64,000 nucleotides of DNA from Orobanche coerulescens (GCA_033398695.1 CM065814.1:77952358-78016357); one strand, 5' to 3'. Positions 31,588 through 44,224 are shown, counted from the stretch's first letter. Notes: a model not told the origin generated them from the sequence alone. Made by a program: numbers and translations.

Positions 31588-34466
31588 ATGTTATTTGTGT
31601 TGTTCATTTTAACACAGGCACACATGAGTAAAGTAACAAAAATGTTGGGATTTGGTAAGAAAAAAAAGATGCCAGATTCGGGAGTTAGTTCTGCAGCTTC
31701 TAGCCACGCGGGATGTAAGGAACCCGCGCCCCTTTATATAGGTAAGTCTACGAGTCGTGCAAATAAGATACTGGAGGCTAGTGGGATTCATACACCGATA
31801 GAACCTTCTCGATTATCTAAACGCTTAGATTTTCCGGACCAAGAGACGTTGTCCACACCTACCGCTACCCCGACGACCACTCCGGCACCTCGTATGCCTT
31901 CTATACATCGGCCTGACCCTACTCCTTCCACTACAGGACATGTAGATAGTTCGTCAGAGGTACCACACGGTCCGCCCCCGACTCTTTTCATGCCACCCAT
32001 GGTACCGGCCATTCCTGAGGTCGACGATACGGGTCAGACACTCACAACCAGTTTGATAATCCCTACAGAGGCTTACATATTTGTTCCATGGTCCGAGGAG
32101 AAAATATGGCGCAGTGCTAGACGGTCGAAGGGGAAGCTTGTCGAGGATCTTCGATCTGAAGCAGATGACTTGGCGCGACTTTCGACATCTGAGAAGAATA
32201 ATAATAATAAGAAGACTCGAGGATCATCTAAGTGTTATGTACTTGACAGACATGTTTCGGATAATAGTCGTCACACCATACCGGTTAATAAGTATGGAGC
32301 CCCCGTATTGTCTTCTGACGGCGCAGTTGCATATCGGCGATATATAGGAGTTCTCATTCGAGATAGAGTTCCAATGTTGTGGGCCCAGTGGAAGGACGTG
32401 CCGATGTGTGTGAAGGAAAGCCTAAACAACGCTATGTCGGTAAGTATTGATATTAGTGGTTTCCTATCCGTCGCTCATTGGTTTATTGTTATTATTTTGA
32501 TGAAGTCAGATTATATTGCCATGTTTCCTATCTGTATTGTCTTGGATTTGATGTTGTTTAGAAGTTGTAATGTGTCCTTAGATGCACACGTCTGAATCAT
32601 TTTCTTGTGTTGTGGCGATGCGCTTGTCTGATTTTTTTGAGTAGTATATCTTACCGTGGCGACTGAAAAAAATTAAAATAAAAACAGAAATTTGAACAAG
32701 GCAACTCGGGATCTGCTTGAGTTTGAATCTACTGTTTTTTTTTAATTCTTGTTTTCTTCTTCTTGAATTTGAGCTTATGGGGATCTGCTTGAGTTTGAAT
32801 CTACTGTTTTTTTGCTGTTCTTATATATGTATATATACACACACACACACACACATTTTTCTTTTTTCGAATTGCTGTTAATTTCCCTCGTCGTGCCGAT
32901 TCCATGTCTGGTCCTGAAATAAAGAACAGAAACCGGAGGGGGCAAGAAAAACTAAACTAAGCTTAACTTATTTTCAAACTTGTGGGTTATGTGTTCAACG
33001 CATGGGGCTAAGAACGTGCACTTGGATATGGCGTTGGTAAAATTGTACAGTAATATGAACTTAGATTATGATCAGTTATTTATGGAACTTTATTCAACTC
33101 TCAACCATAAAATGTAGGTTTATTCGAATTTTGTTTATTTTCATTGTAGGTGTGGTTTGATATTCCTCCATCCCTACTATATACTTGGTGTGATGAGGAG
33201 CAGTCCACCAAGTAAGTAATGTTAATAATAATGTTCTCGAGTTATTTATTGCTATTGGTGTAAGTATTTGATATTTACGATCTTTTGTTGCTTGTATAGG
33301 TACAAGTCTTGGAAAAATGAGTTGCATTTATTTTGGGAGACTTGGGGTGGAGACCGCGATGCTTGTCCTATAGAATTCAAATACCGGGAACATGAGTGGA
33401 ATTGGCTTTGCATCCATTTTAACGACCCCAGCTATAAGGTATGTATTACTAATTGTATTATTATTTATTAGGTTATTGAAATTAGTTAAAAGTGTTATAT
33501 AACATTTCTTTAACAAAGTCGAAATATATTTAATGCCGAAATAGTTTATAATTGATTTGACATAAATTTTTTTATAGACGACTAGTACAAAAAACAAGAC
33601 CAATCGTGGTCGTCTGACGGAGCACCATAGTTTGGGGTCACGGTCGTTGGCATGTGTTGCTCACGAGGCTACTACTTCGGACCAAGTGGACAATGCGTTT
33701 GCGTATGTGTCTAAAAAAACATATCCACAAAATATTGACGAACATGTAAGTAAAAATAATTAATTCCTAAAAAATTGTTATTTTTTTTCTTAGTGTATAG
33801 CATATGTATTTTTTCTAACCTTTATTCATATCCAACGGTTTATTTTTTCTTATAACTTAGGAGAGAGTGAGGACGGAGTCTGAGACTATCTTGGCACAGA
33901 TTGCGAGGGAGCAGTTTCCGGATATAGCAGAGACAGATCTTCCTGCAGCTATTGACATGATCGATCAGTCCGATCCATACGTCAGATCTCAGGTGTGGGG
34001 TACCTTGTATACTCCTAAAGGGAACCGATTTCATACGCGGATGATGGGGTCCGAGGGACATATATTGTTGAAGGATACACCGGGCTTCCCACGTCGTCGG
34101 AGTGATACCAATAGAGCTTTCCTAGAGGAACAGTTGAGGATGGCGAATGAGCTTCGAGTTGAGGCAGAAAGGGAGGCTGCTGAGAAGATGGCTAAGTTCC
34201 AGGAAGAGCAACGTCAAATGAAGATCCAGCATCAGCAGGCGATGGCGCGTCAGCAGCACGAGACGTAGATGATGTGGGTATATATGGCCTCACTTAGTCA
34301 GACTATGACTCAGCAGGGATTTCAACCACCACCACCACCTCCATTTGTGCCTTCGCAGACTATGCCTCCATTTGTGCCTTCACAAACTCCGCCACCATCA
34401 TCAGAGCATGCCGGTCCCTTAAATGATGGTAGTGATTCTATTTATCGTGATTTTCCGACTCTTTAG
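31588..34466 (+). pseudogene. CACTA accessory (Ptta/En/Spm-like) gene, five exons, one nonsense codon
   Basis: Exons by GT-AG sites and frame: up to 32439, 33150-33211, 33300-33438, 33578-33745, 33861-34466. The first exon opens at 31588 or, more likely, after an acceptor (AACACAG) with ATG 31624 (MSKVTKMLGFGKKKK). It has a proline/threonine-rich N-terminal part and a conserved block YGAPVLSSDGAVAYRRYIGV running into LLYTWCDEEQSTK and EHEWNWLCIHF. The last exon has TLYTPKGNRFHTRMMGSEGH, then a glutamine- and glutamate-rich coiled coil. TAG at 34266-34268 interrupts that exon; the same frame continues to 34466 with a proline-rich tail. Such proteins go with En/Spm-type elements; a DNA-binding role is only known for related TNPA-like proteins. 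Confidence 0.8.
32822..32855. repeat. AT/AC microsatellite in first intron
   Basis: TATATATG-type run followed by (AC)n, inside the intron 32440-33149 of the CACTA gene. Confidence 0.9.
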
Positions 34467-34739
34467 CTAGTTATTTTTGTATTTTAATTACTAATTAGTA
34501 TGTGGAAAACTATGTTAGATAGGATTTGATCTACGTTTGTTGAAGACTATGGTAATGTTTATCGTAATTTGAAAACTAAGGTAATGTTTGTCTATACTTA
34601 TTTTAGTATATATGTACTTGTGATTTGGAGTTGTATATTGTTATTGTTTGTGTATATTGGTGTTTCGTTGTTGTTAGAAACAGGTTTTTAAAAATAGGTT
34701 TTGGGAAAAATAAAATATGAATTTTTTTTTTTTTAAAAA

Positions 34740-35211
34740 TACTTTAGCCGACCACTTACCAGTCTGCCGTCGGCTAAAGTATTTTAGCCGACCACTCTTT
34801 TTCCGTCGGCTAAACATGCTTTAGCCGACCACTCTGATACCGTCGGCTAAAGCATGTTTAGCCGACCACTCTTATACCGTCGGCTAAAGCATGTTTAGCC
34901 GACCACTCCGATGCCGTCGGCTAAAGTATGTTTAGCCGACCACTTTAATTTTATGTACTTTACCTCAGCCGACAATAAACAAAATCGTCGGCTAAAGTAT
35001 GTTTAGCCGACCACTTTAATTTTATGTACTTTAGCCGACGATTTTGTTTGTTGTCGGCTGAGGTCCAACTTTAGCCGACCACTATCTAAATAGTCGTCGG
35101 CTAAACCTTAGCCGACGACCCTTTAGCCGACCACTTTAGACTTTAGCCGACCACTTTTAGGCTTTAGACGACGACTTTGTGTGGTCGGCTAAACCCTGAT
35201 TTTTGGTAGTG
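34740..35211 (+). repeat. Right subterminal repeats of CACTA
   Basis: About a dozen TTTAGCCGACCACT units and their inverses. The dominant unit differs from the left end (GACCAC here, GACGAC there) and the 36-bp palindromes are absent. It ends with the TIR. Confidence 0.9.
34963..35063. repeat. 37-bp inverted repeat in the right CACTA arm
   Basis: Arms 34963-34999 and 35027-35063 are reverse complements with one mismatch, around a 27-bp spacer. Confidence 0.9.
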
Positions 35212-35904
35212 ATTGTTCAGAAATTGCATTTCCGATGATAGGAAGCCAAGTAACCGGATGTATTCACGTGACCCATCATTTACACTCGCGTAAAAGAGTA
35301 ACCTTAATTCGGACATGTCAAACAGAGGAACTCGAGTTTTTTTTTCTCTCCGTTGTAGAGGGAGAGTTAGTAACTAAGAGCATTCATGAGCCCCATGAGT
35401 GTCTTTTACGTCAAACAGTCCCTCGATACATGATAATGGTAATCCACCCTAGGATTCTTCCGATGAAACATTCCGGGAGTCGAAACCTAGCGGTTAGCTC
35501 GTTGTTCCTATAATCATAATAATTATTATATAAGATGCAATGCTGTCCGGGGAATGTCATTTATGCTGCAATTCTTATGTTTGTGTCATGAGGCTGTGGG
35601 ACTCGGCGAGTTGGCTTGTTATAATCCCAACATTTATATTGTCGGTCGGATCAATTCACGTTTGTTGATCTTTGAGCCTTGACTTTCTTCATGAGCTAAG
35701 ATTGGCACTAAAAATGGTTACCTTGAGGAATCATTGTCCGTAATGTGACTCACTAGTACAATATTCGTATTATTCTTTGAGATTTCAGGGTAGTATTAAT
35801 TAGTTGAGCACTATGGATTTTCACGATTGTCCACGATATTTGTATTCTTGTTTGAAATTGATTTTTTGCTTGAGGACAAGCAAAGGCTTAAGTTTGGGGG
35901 TATT
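35212..35904 (+). other. Athila-like 3' region right of CACTA, with PPT
   Basis: Starts with the second ATT of the CACTA TSD. Non-coding apart from short chance frames. It ends with GCTTGAGGACAAGCAAAG and AAGTTTGGGGGTATT (35890-35904), the PPT directly before the 3' LTR. Confidence 0.85.
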
Positions 35905-37214
35905 TGTTACACATTATTTTTGTGCGCTTTATTGTCATTATTCTATGTTTATGATGGCTTAATTTTTTGAAAATAAGCTCTTAATGCATGACATTTGCAT
36001 ATTTTGAAGGAAATTAGAGTCCTGAAGCTCGAACTTAGAAAAACGGGCCAAAGCGATATTTTTTTTTGGTCGAGGGCCGCGTCGCACCGAAGCTGGCCGC
36101 GTCACAGGCACAACACAGAGCAAACTGACACAAACTGTACCGGGGGGCGCGGCACACTCTCTACGGGCCGCAGCCCGTACTGAAATTTTGCCCAGGCCTG
36201 GGCGGCAGCATGGCTAGGGCCGCGGCACACTTATTCCGGACAGCCGCCCGCGGCGGCGGGAAGCCTATTTTCACCTCGTGATTTTGGCCGTTTTGGAGGC
36301 AGACAAGACCTAATTCTCGGGATGCATTTTGGAGGCATGGAAGGTTATAAAAATTGAGGCAAAGATAGAAAAGAAATCATCGAAGGAAGAAGAGGAGAAT
36401 ACCTAGCAGCAGAGAACGAAGGCCAGAGAACAGAAGAAGACAAGTTCTTCAATCGTGTTTGAATTTCTTCATCCTTATGTTTAATTCAAGTATTTGTGTA
36501 TTGTTTTCTAGCATGTCAGGCTAGACCCCTTTATTCTAGGATTGAGATGGAACCGAGATTTTGATGAATTTATTCTTGATTTTACATTATTGAAAGTTTT
36601 CCCTTTTCTATTGAGTTTTCCCCGATTGTTCTTAACGTTTTCAATTATGTGGACAATAATTGAATTTTTCAAGGTGCTTAACTTGCATCGGAAGAGAATA
36701 GTGAGTAGTGATTTTTGGGAGAAAACCGTTTGGGCTTGTGAGATAGGAATATACTCATAAGAATTATGAAGCTCATGTTTTGAAGATTATAGAACTTTTT
36801 GGCTAATGTCGAATTAACTCACCTAGGAATAGAGTGAATTATTCACTTTGGAAAATTCTACTGACCTCGAAAGAGGCATTAGATTAAATTAGAATCTTCG
36901 CTTTCAATTAATTGAGAAATTACATAAATTATATAAATCAAGATCAATTTGGATTAATCGAGGTGAATTCTTAATCCTAGATTCTTCTCCTATTTGATCT
37001 CCTTTTATCGGATAAGTGATTTCCTTATTTATTATAGTCTTTCCTTTTTTTTCTATAGCTAATTAACCACAAATTTTTCGGTCGTTCAAATAAAATTAGA
37101 AATACTAATAAATTGGTACTTAGTACATCAGTCCTCGTGGGAACGATACTTTACTCATCACTTTATTACTTGTTTATGACAATGTGCACTTGCGTTCACA
37201 GAAAATACGTAACA
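35905..37214 (+). repeat. 3' LTR of Athila-like element
   Basis: 1310 bp, TGTTAC...GTAACA, matches 25160-26432. It is followed by TATCA, the likely TSD. Confidence 0.93.
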
Positions 37215-39098
37215 TATCATGACATATCTGGAGTCAGATACGTTCTGATCGGTCATGTGTAGGATTTTCAGGGCGGGCACGTGTAGCATGTGTTGGTTTC
37301 GACCTCATATTGAACCGTGCACATGAGACGTACTTCGTGAGGCTGATTAGGTACGAGACCAGACGTGTTTCTGATCAATGCCCATGGTTGGCTTGTGCAT
37401 GGACACATGTCCGGATCGGGCATATCGTGATATCCATCTTAAGTCTTATTGATTGGTTGTTCACAGTCCATATATGGTCGGATCTGTTCGATAGTCGGGT
37501 TTGTCTTCGAGGTCCCGTATATGTGATTTATATATGGTTGATGATTTTATCCTCTCGTGTATCTGTCCTATAGACCCTCAACTGATCTCGTTTGGAGTTA
37601 CCATATCGATGATCAACTCGTTTGTTATTAACCCTTTATTAATCTCATTTGGAGTTCACCCTATCGTTGGTAATATCGTTCGTTATTGATCCTTATTGAT
37701 TCCGTTTGGAGTTTACCGTATTGTTGGTATTCTCGGTTGTTGATCCTTATTGATCTTGTTGGAGTTTATCGTGTCGTTGGTATTCTCGGTTGTCGATCCT
37801 TTATTGATCTTGTTGGAGTTTACCGTATCGTTGGTATTCTCGGTTGTTGATCCTTATTGATCTTGTTGGAGTTTACCGTATCGTTGGTATTCTCGGTTGT
37901 TGATCCTTTATTGATCTTGTTGGAGTTTATCGTGTCGTTGGTATTCCCGGTTGTTGATCCTTTATTGATCTTGTTGAAGTTTACTGTGTCGTTGGTATTT
38001 TTGGTTGTTGATCCTTTATTGATCTTGTTGAAGTTTACCGTGTCGTTGGTATTCTCGGTTGTTGATCTTTTATTGATCTTGTTGGAGTTTACCGTATCGT
38101 TGGTATTCTCGGTCGATGATCCTTTATTGATCTTTTTGGATTCACCACATCAATGGTATTCTCGTTCGTGGTTGATCCTTTGTCGATCTTGTGTGGAGTT
38201 ACCATGTCATTGATATTCTTGTTCTGATACATTCATTGGTTACTATTTGATTGTGCGAGCATTCATACTTTGTATCGATATCCGGGACTTGCCATTGTTT
38301 CGGGACAGTTGATCTCTAGATGTATTGTGTGATATCGGTTTTATCAGAATTGGGATCCGATTGTGCGATCCAGCAAACAGGATTGGTCATGGACAGATTA
38401 CCCCGTACTTGAGTTATATTTGTGTTTGAGAATCTTGGTATCGTTTTGAATACAATACAGATGGTTATTTTTTAGTCCATTCGTCACTTGAGAACGCGAG
38501 ATGTGGATTATGGTAAGTATTGATTTGATATGGATTGTGATGGATTGGTAAGGTTACTACGGTAAGTTTACACTTTAAATATTCTAACCTTGTAATTACA
38601 TTGATATGTAATTGTATTTGATGATGTGATCGTTATCATTGTTGAGTATTATGGCTGACCCCATCGTGGGCTTTATCTTTTAGGTATTCGGAGTTCGAGC
38701 TAGTAGCGGTCGTGAAGGGATGAGCTTTCCGGTGATACTGGCTATGGCATGGTTATCGGGATTTGAGTATTCTTTTCTGGTTGTTATGATTCCGCTGCAA
38801 ATGTATTTAATCATGTCTCTATCCGCTGCGTGTGTAATTTTATAGTGGCTTTCAGTATTTTACCAACTCGTGTATACTTTCTAAATGCCCTTTTGGCGTC
38901 TTTGCATTGTGCTTTCAAATGGTATTTTCTGACGGTAATTGGGAACTATGTTTCGAAAAACATTTGGGTATTTAAAATATCACCGTCTTTGCCTCGTTGG
39001 CTTGTTTGAAACGTTTGCGAAAATGATTTTAGCCTTGTGGGTTCCAATGTGGGGCCTACGGTGCTGTAATATTCCCGGTTGGCTTTGGGGGTGTTACA
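37215..39098 (+). repeat. Right part of X, copy 2
   Basis: From 38213 on it matches 1-896 and ends in the same GGGGGTGTTACA at the same copia codon. The part 37215-38212 is not represented in copy 1 inside the window. It contains a 54-bp tandem array. No gene is seen. Confidence 0.82.
37640..38212 (+). repeat. 54-bp tandem repeat in X
   Basis: About ten units built on GTTGATCCTTTATTGATC, TTGTTGGAGTTTACCGT and CGTTGGTATTCTCGG. Period is 51-54 bp, most regular from 37800 to 38150. One frame stays open for 118 codons because the 54-bp unit is a multiple of three and has no stop. Confidence 0.9.
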
Positions 39099-40229
39099 CT
39101 TGATTATTATACATGGATTGCATTTCAGATTTCATCTCTTCAAGCCAACTTTCGCATTCAATGCTAGTAGTTGCTTCATTTTAGGTTGTGGGCTCATCTA
39201 GATCCATGAGTTCCACATTTTTGTCATCTGTGATGAGAAATCCATATCTCTCAGGTTCACGATGATAACGTATATACCTATGTGGAGCTGGTATAGAAGA
39301 AGTGGTCTCAACATATCTATGTGAGTTTAAATCAGTTTTATTTAAAGGTTCAGTATTATTTGTGGCTCTCTCATCTCATGGAGTTATTTTGCTCCCACTA
39401 TTTTTCTTGGAAATAAATTCCTTCTCAAGGAATACTCCAGATCAAGGAACAAACACTTTGTGTTCTGATGGGATGTAAAAGTAATATACTTTAGTTTCCT
39501 TAGGATATCCCACAAAAAGACATTTATCCGATTTGGGTGATAATTTATCAGTGATAAGTCGCTTCACATAATCTTCACAACCCCAAATCTTAAGGAAAGA
39601 CAAAACAGGTTGTTTCCTTGTCCATATCTCATATGGTGTGTTTTTAACTGATTTAGATGGTACTCAATTTAAAATGAACGCAGCAGTCTCTAAGGCGTAA
39701 CCCCAAAAAGAAAATGGAAGATCAGCTTGACCCATCATCGATCTAACCATGTCCGTTCCAACACACCATTCCATTGAGGTGTTCCAGGTGGAGTTAGTTG
39801 TGAAACTATTCCACAACTTTTGAGATCATTGTCAAATTCATGGCTCAAATATTCAACTCCACGATCTGATTGTAAGGCTTTAATAGTTTTGCCTAACTGA
39901 TTTTGTACTTCATTTTGAAATTGCTTGAATTTCGTAAACGACTCAGACTTATGACTAATTAAGTAGATATATTCGAATCTGCTTAAGTTGTTCGTGAACG
40001 TTATGAAGTATTGGAAACGTCCTCTAGCATTTGTATTCATTGGTCCACATACATCAGTATGTATTAAGCCCAATAAATCTGCAGCTCTCTCAGTATGGCC
40101 CGTGAAAGGAGCTTTGGTCATTTTGCCTAATAAGCAAGATTCACACGTACCATATGATTCTAAATCAAATGTGTCCAAGATTCCATCATTATGGAGTTTG
40201 GTTATACGTTTCTCGTTTATATGGCCCAA
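39099..40229 (-). pseudogene. copia integrase and RT start, copy 2 (broken)
   Basis: Open frame 40229-39735 has the same integrase residues as copy 1 (CESCLLGKMTKAPF, HTDVCGPM, QSDRGVEYL) with private changes such as Arg-to-Gln before the second aspartate. Further stops separate the C-terminal half and the RT opening, which X cuts at 39098/39099. Confidence 0.85.
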
Positions 40230-40607
40230 ACGACAATGCTAGAAATATATTTGGTTTAAATTATTTCATTTAAGTCTTTTGACATTCAAGTTATGGACAG
40301 ATTTGGAACTTTCAAGATTTATGGGATATAATCTCCCACTCATCAAGGTATCTCCATAAAAAATACCTTTATTAAATATGGACATTACACTATTCTTAAT
40401 AGTAAAGTCATATCCTTCTAAATCAAGGCAAGCAACTTATACAATGTTTCTACCCATAGCAGGAACGCAATAATAGTTATTATCTAATACAAGTCCACTA
40501 GGTAGCTTTATATCATAAGTCCCTACGGCAATAGCATCAACTCTTGCTTTATTTCCAACACGTAGGTCCATTTCACCTTTTGCGAGTTGTCTACTCTTTC
40601 GCAGCCC

Positions 40608-40907
40608 CTACGCATTCACACAAATGTGAGCTTCACTACCGTTATCTAATACCCATGATGAACAAGTATATAAATTGACTTCTATAACAAGAATACCTGA
40701 AGCAGCAGTCTCACCGCTCTTCCGTTTTCTCATTTCTTCCAAGTAGACCTTGCAATTACTTTTCCAATGACTAGTTTCATTGCAGTGGTAGCAAGTCCCC
40801 ACTTTAGGTTGTTTCGATGACTTCTTGAAAGGTTTAGGTTTGGGTCTAGGCAACATTTTCATTTTACCCTTACCTTTATCTTTCGGGGCCATCTTATTCC
40901 CTAGCAA
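40608..40907 (-). pseudogene. copia gag tail and protease start, copy 2
   Basis: A remnant of 99 codons with the lysine-rich linker, an intact CCHC knuckle CYHCNETSHWKSNC and WVLDNGSEAHIC, where the protease D-T-G is D-N-G. The rest of gag, with the start codon, is lost by the 747-bp deletion at about 40907. 40908-41216 is leader, as in copy 1. Confidence 0.85.
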
Positions 40908-41216
40908 ATAAAAGAAGTTTAGTTTTTATCAATAGAGATGGCATCTTATGTCAACATGTCAGTCTCAAATATTATGTATCACATACACAGATATGAATTA
41001 TAATCTAACGATCAAATAATCACAGACACAGCTTTGACATGTCCCCTGTAATTAAAAGATACTTTAGATTATCATTTGGAATGACATCTTATGTCGTTTT
41101 AATCGTATTAATCCCAAATAAGCCATAGGTCCAAAACCGTTTTGTATAACCTATATAAGTCTTAAACATTTCAAATATATGTATAAGCTTGTTTATTCAT
41201 CTCGCCTACTTAAGAT

Positions 41217-44200
41217 TGTAATATCCGCAATTTGATTTTTTGGTAAATTTCTTTTTTTGGCCTGAGTCCGTTTTGACGGCTCGCTTGTGACTGTTTCGTC
41301 ATTCTGAGAATGAGTAATTCTGCACTTTTTGACATCCGAGTTCGTTTCGGTGTCGTTTTGTTGAGTTCCGTGCTTCTTAGCGACTTTTCCGCACATGAGT
41401 TCGATTCTTACGAATCTCGTTTGAAACTGTTGTTTTGAGTTTCCCGTAAGTCCGTTTAACTTTGTTAGACGTGTTGTGAACTTTAGTTTGGTTATTCGAT
41501 CACGTATCGTGATTTTTGGGCATTTTGGGCCATTTTGTAATTTCCCAAAGTTATGGGTATCCGCATTCGTATTTGTTGTCTTGACCCTTTTCGTGTTCGT
41601 GTGTGAGCTTGATTGTAGCTCAAGCTCCTAGTATGATCTTATTCTGGAGCTTTCCGTGTGTATCTTGAACTTGGTATTTCGATCGGAGTAATCCGTTATT
41701 GTAACCAGCTTTGAGAGCACTACTATTGTAGTTCTGGGTGCATTAGCGCACGCTAAGGGATCTCCTTAGCGCATGCTATCGAGCAACAGGGTCAGAGGTT
41801 AGTAGTTGGATTCAGGCCCGTTAGCGCATGCTACGTCCAAGTGGTTAGCGCGCACTAAGGTGCAGTTGTTAGCGCACGCTACGGGTGTGGCAGCGCACGA
41901 TAACTGGAGGTACAGAAACAGTCCAGAGGCTACTGGATTGGGTTAGAACGTTGATCAGCGTACGCTGTTTAGTAATATAGCATGTGCTAGGGTGCATTAG
42001 TAGCGCACGCTAGGGTGGGGATAGCGCACGCTACCTGGTAGTTCAAGGGCAGTTCAGGAGCTACTGGACTGAGTCTGAAGGTCTCGTTAGCGCACGCTAA
42101 CACTTGTGATTAGCGCACGCTAATAGTATATTTTGGTCAGGAAGTTTTGTTTCGGTGCCTCGATAGCGCACACTAATCTTAAAGACTATCTCACGCTAAG
42201 CTGTCCAGTGTATATAAACTGGACAACAGTCGTGAAATATCATTTCCACTTCATTTCTCCTCCTCTCCGCGGGGTTGAGTCAAGGGCGACTAGGGATCGC
42301 GATCTTGGCCGATTTTGCTCAATCTATAGGTGTTTTGGAGTATCCTAGGTGATTATAACATCATCTAATCCATTGTTCTTCGCCGAATCAAGGTATTTTT
42401 CTTGATTTATTAGAGTTGACTTTTTGGAAGTTTTTTTCTTGATTTCATTTTCCATTCGGTTTTGATAAACTGACTGTTGTCAAATGATGTTGTTAAACAT
42501 GTTTTATGGATTGTATATCCATATCTTCGGTTCGTTTCCAACCAAAAGGTGATTTTGGTGTTCTTGAGGTGTAGTGAACATTTAATGTTCGATTAAATGT
42601 TCAAATAAGTTTTCCTTCGATAGCTTGATGTGATCTCCGTTGTTTTGGTCTTGATCCTCGTCGTAATCATGTTTTTTTGTTTCTTCCGGAGGATTATTGG
42701 TGGTCGAGGATTCCGAGTTGACCTCCATTTTGTGTTGGTAATTCGTGTGGTGTTTTTCTCATGGTGTTCGCGGTGCTATTATATTCTTGATGATGTTCAG
42801 GAGTTTGGGGCTGCCCGGCCGCATCCCGTCCATCGTCTCGTTTCGATCGTGGTTTCGAGGCAAGTATTTTCTTATACAATTTGTGCCCTGCAAATAGGGT
42901 TTACATGTTGGATTTACGATGGTTGGTTTACCCTCATTAATATGAGTTGTGTGAATTGATTATGATTTGATTATATTGAATGCTGAGGGCTTTAATAATA
43001 CCCTTGCTTGTATAATGTTGTGGAATCGTGTATTCCGTGTAATTGTGTTATTGTATTGTGATGAATGAGATAATGGTGTCGGGTAAGTAGCCATCTCTAG
43101 TAAGTATTCTTGATGAGCTTACTTTCTTTGCATATTAGTATTACATGAGTAACGTGTGTGTGTGCTCACTATGGGTTAGATCCGACGGGGTCTCGGTCGG
43201 GGTCCACGGAGGGGTGGATCGATGAGCTTTGCTTTTAACCATACGGGTTAGATCCGACGGGGTCTCGGTAGGGGTCCACGGAGGGGTGGATCGACGGTTA
43301 ATTGTGGTGCATTTTACAAATGTGTTTTGGGTAATAGCATTTCTGGAAACGAGTGTTTTTGAACGGTGATTTCATGTTTGCATGCATTGACTAAGTGTGT
43401 ATGAGGTAAGTTTTTCATTTGGCTTACTTGTCTAGGATGGCACTAGAGTAATTTGTCGTATGTGTTTAGTCCTTTAGTTGTTGGGCTTTGATGTTGAAAA
43501 ACGGACCTTGCTATTGTCCTCTAGTACTGTGATTTGATGAGATTTGGGATGAGATCCCAATGGTTTTGTAAAGGTCATTTTACAAAAAGTGGTTTTGGGC
43601 CGAGACCCATTCGTCTTGAAATGGTTATTTTTCAACTAAGGACTTGAGGTCCAATAAGGTTTCTACTTTTAAATATCCCCGAGATGAGGAATTTATTTCC
43701 AAACACTTCATTAATTGTTTTCTAACTAATAAAACCTCTCGGGAAGGCTTCGGTAGTAAATTGTCGTACCCGATTCGTGATTTCTTTTTATTTGTTACAT
43801 TTCGTATGATTATGTACTTGCACTAGCAAAATAATGGGATTTTGCAAACCCCCAAGGAATCGGGAGGTGGATGTCTGTATTGTATTCAGGTTTTGGGGAG
43901 CATAACACAGGGTCGACACGAAGGATGATGAAAGATGATCGATATTAATCACATGAAGATCTATTCGATGTGTATTGGTTTGTTGTACTGTATTTCCGCT
44001 GCAGTATTTTTCCCGTTGCACGGGAGTGTGTTGTATTTTGACCGCTGCGTGGGCATGTAATGAGATTTAGTTGTATGTATTGATTGAAAGACCAAATCCG
44101 TCTATTGAGTCATTTAAGCCTTAAAGACGACGTTGAGATGTTTGATTTCAGTTACCAGCCTGGTAGATCCTTGAGGAAATGGTCTACGGCGTGTAATATC

Positions 44201-44224
44201 CCTGAGTGGATTGGGGGTGTTACA
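41217..44224 (+). repeat. 5' LTR of Y, copy 2
   Basis: TGTAATATCC to GGGGGTGTTACA, near-identical to 3752-6768. Contains the near-palindrome array (41740-42200), TATA box in an inverted repeat (42207-42230), minisatellite (about 43165-43300) and a U5 hairpin at 44163-44187 with one mismatch. Confidence 0.93.

Larger units (their letters stand above)
29969..35211 (+). mobile_element. CACTA (EnSpm) DNA transposon, non-autonomous
   Basis: Terminal inverted repeats CACTACCAAAAA at 29969 and TTTTTGGTAGTG ending at 35211, flanked by the 3-bp TSD ATT (29966-29968 and 35212-35214). Long subterminal blocks of TTTAGCCGAC repeats lie at both ends. It has one multi-exon gene of the plant Ptta/En/Spm accessory type, and no DDE transposase (TNPD/Transposase_21) is visible. 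Confidence 0.95.
25160..37214 (+). mobile_element. Athila-like Ty3/gypsy element, pol-less, carrying a CACTA insertion
   Basis: LTRs at 25160-26432 and 35905-37214, both TGTTAC...GTAACA. PBS of the Asp-tRNA type, gag-PR region, no RT, RNaseH or integrase, a G-rich PPT. Without the CACTA element the unit is about 6.8 kb. The gag text and the PBS point to the Athila branch. Confidence 0.92.
39099..41216 (-). mobile_element. Ty1/copia retrotransposon fragment, copy 2
   Basis: Duplicate of 897-3751 with the same two boundaries (X on the left, Y LTR on the right). It lacks 747 bp of gag between TCCCT repeats. An integrase fragment and the gag tail remain. Confidence 0.92.

Noticed and set aside
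31588..31623. Hydrophobic N-terminus MLFVLFILTQ as a signal peptide of the CACTA protein
   Set aside because: A good splice acceptor (AACACAG) lies just before ATG 31624, so this stretch is more likely intron.
37857..38213. 118-codon open frame of hydrophobic repeats, at first like a membrane protein
   Set aside because: It is the translation of a 54-bp tandem array inside LTR X.
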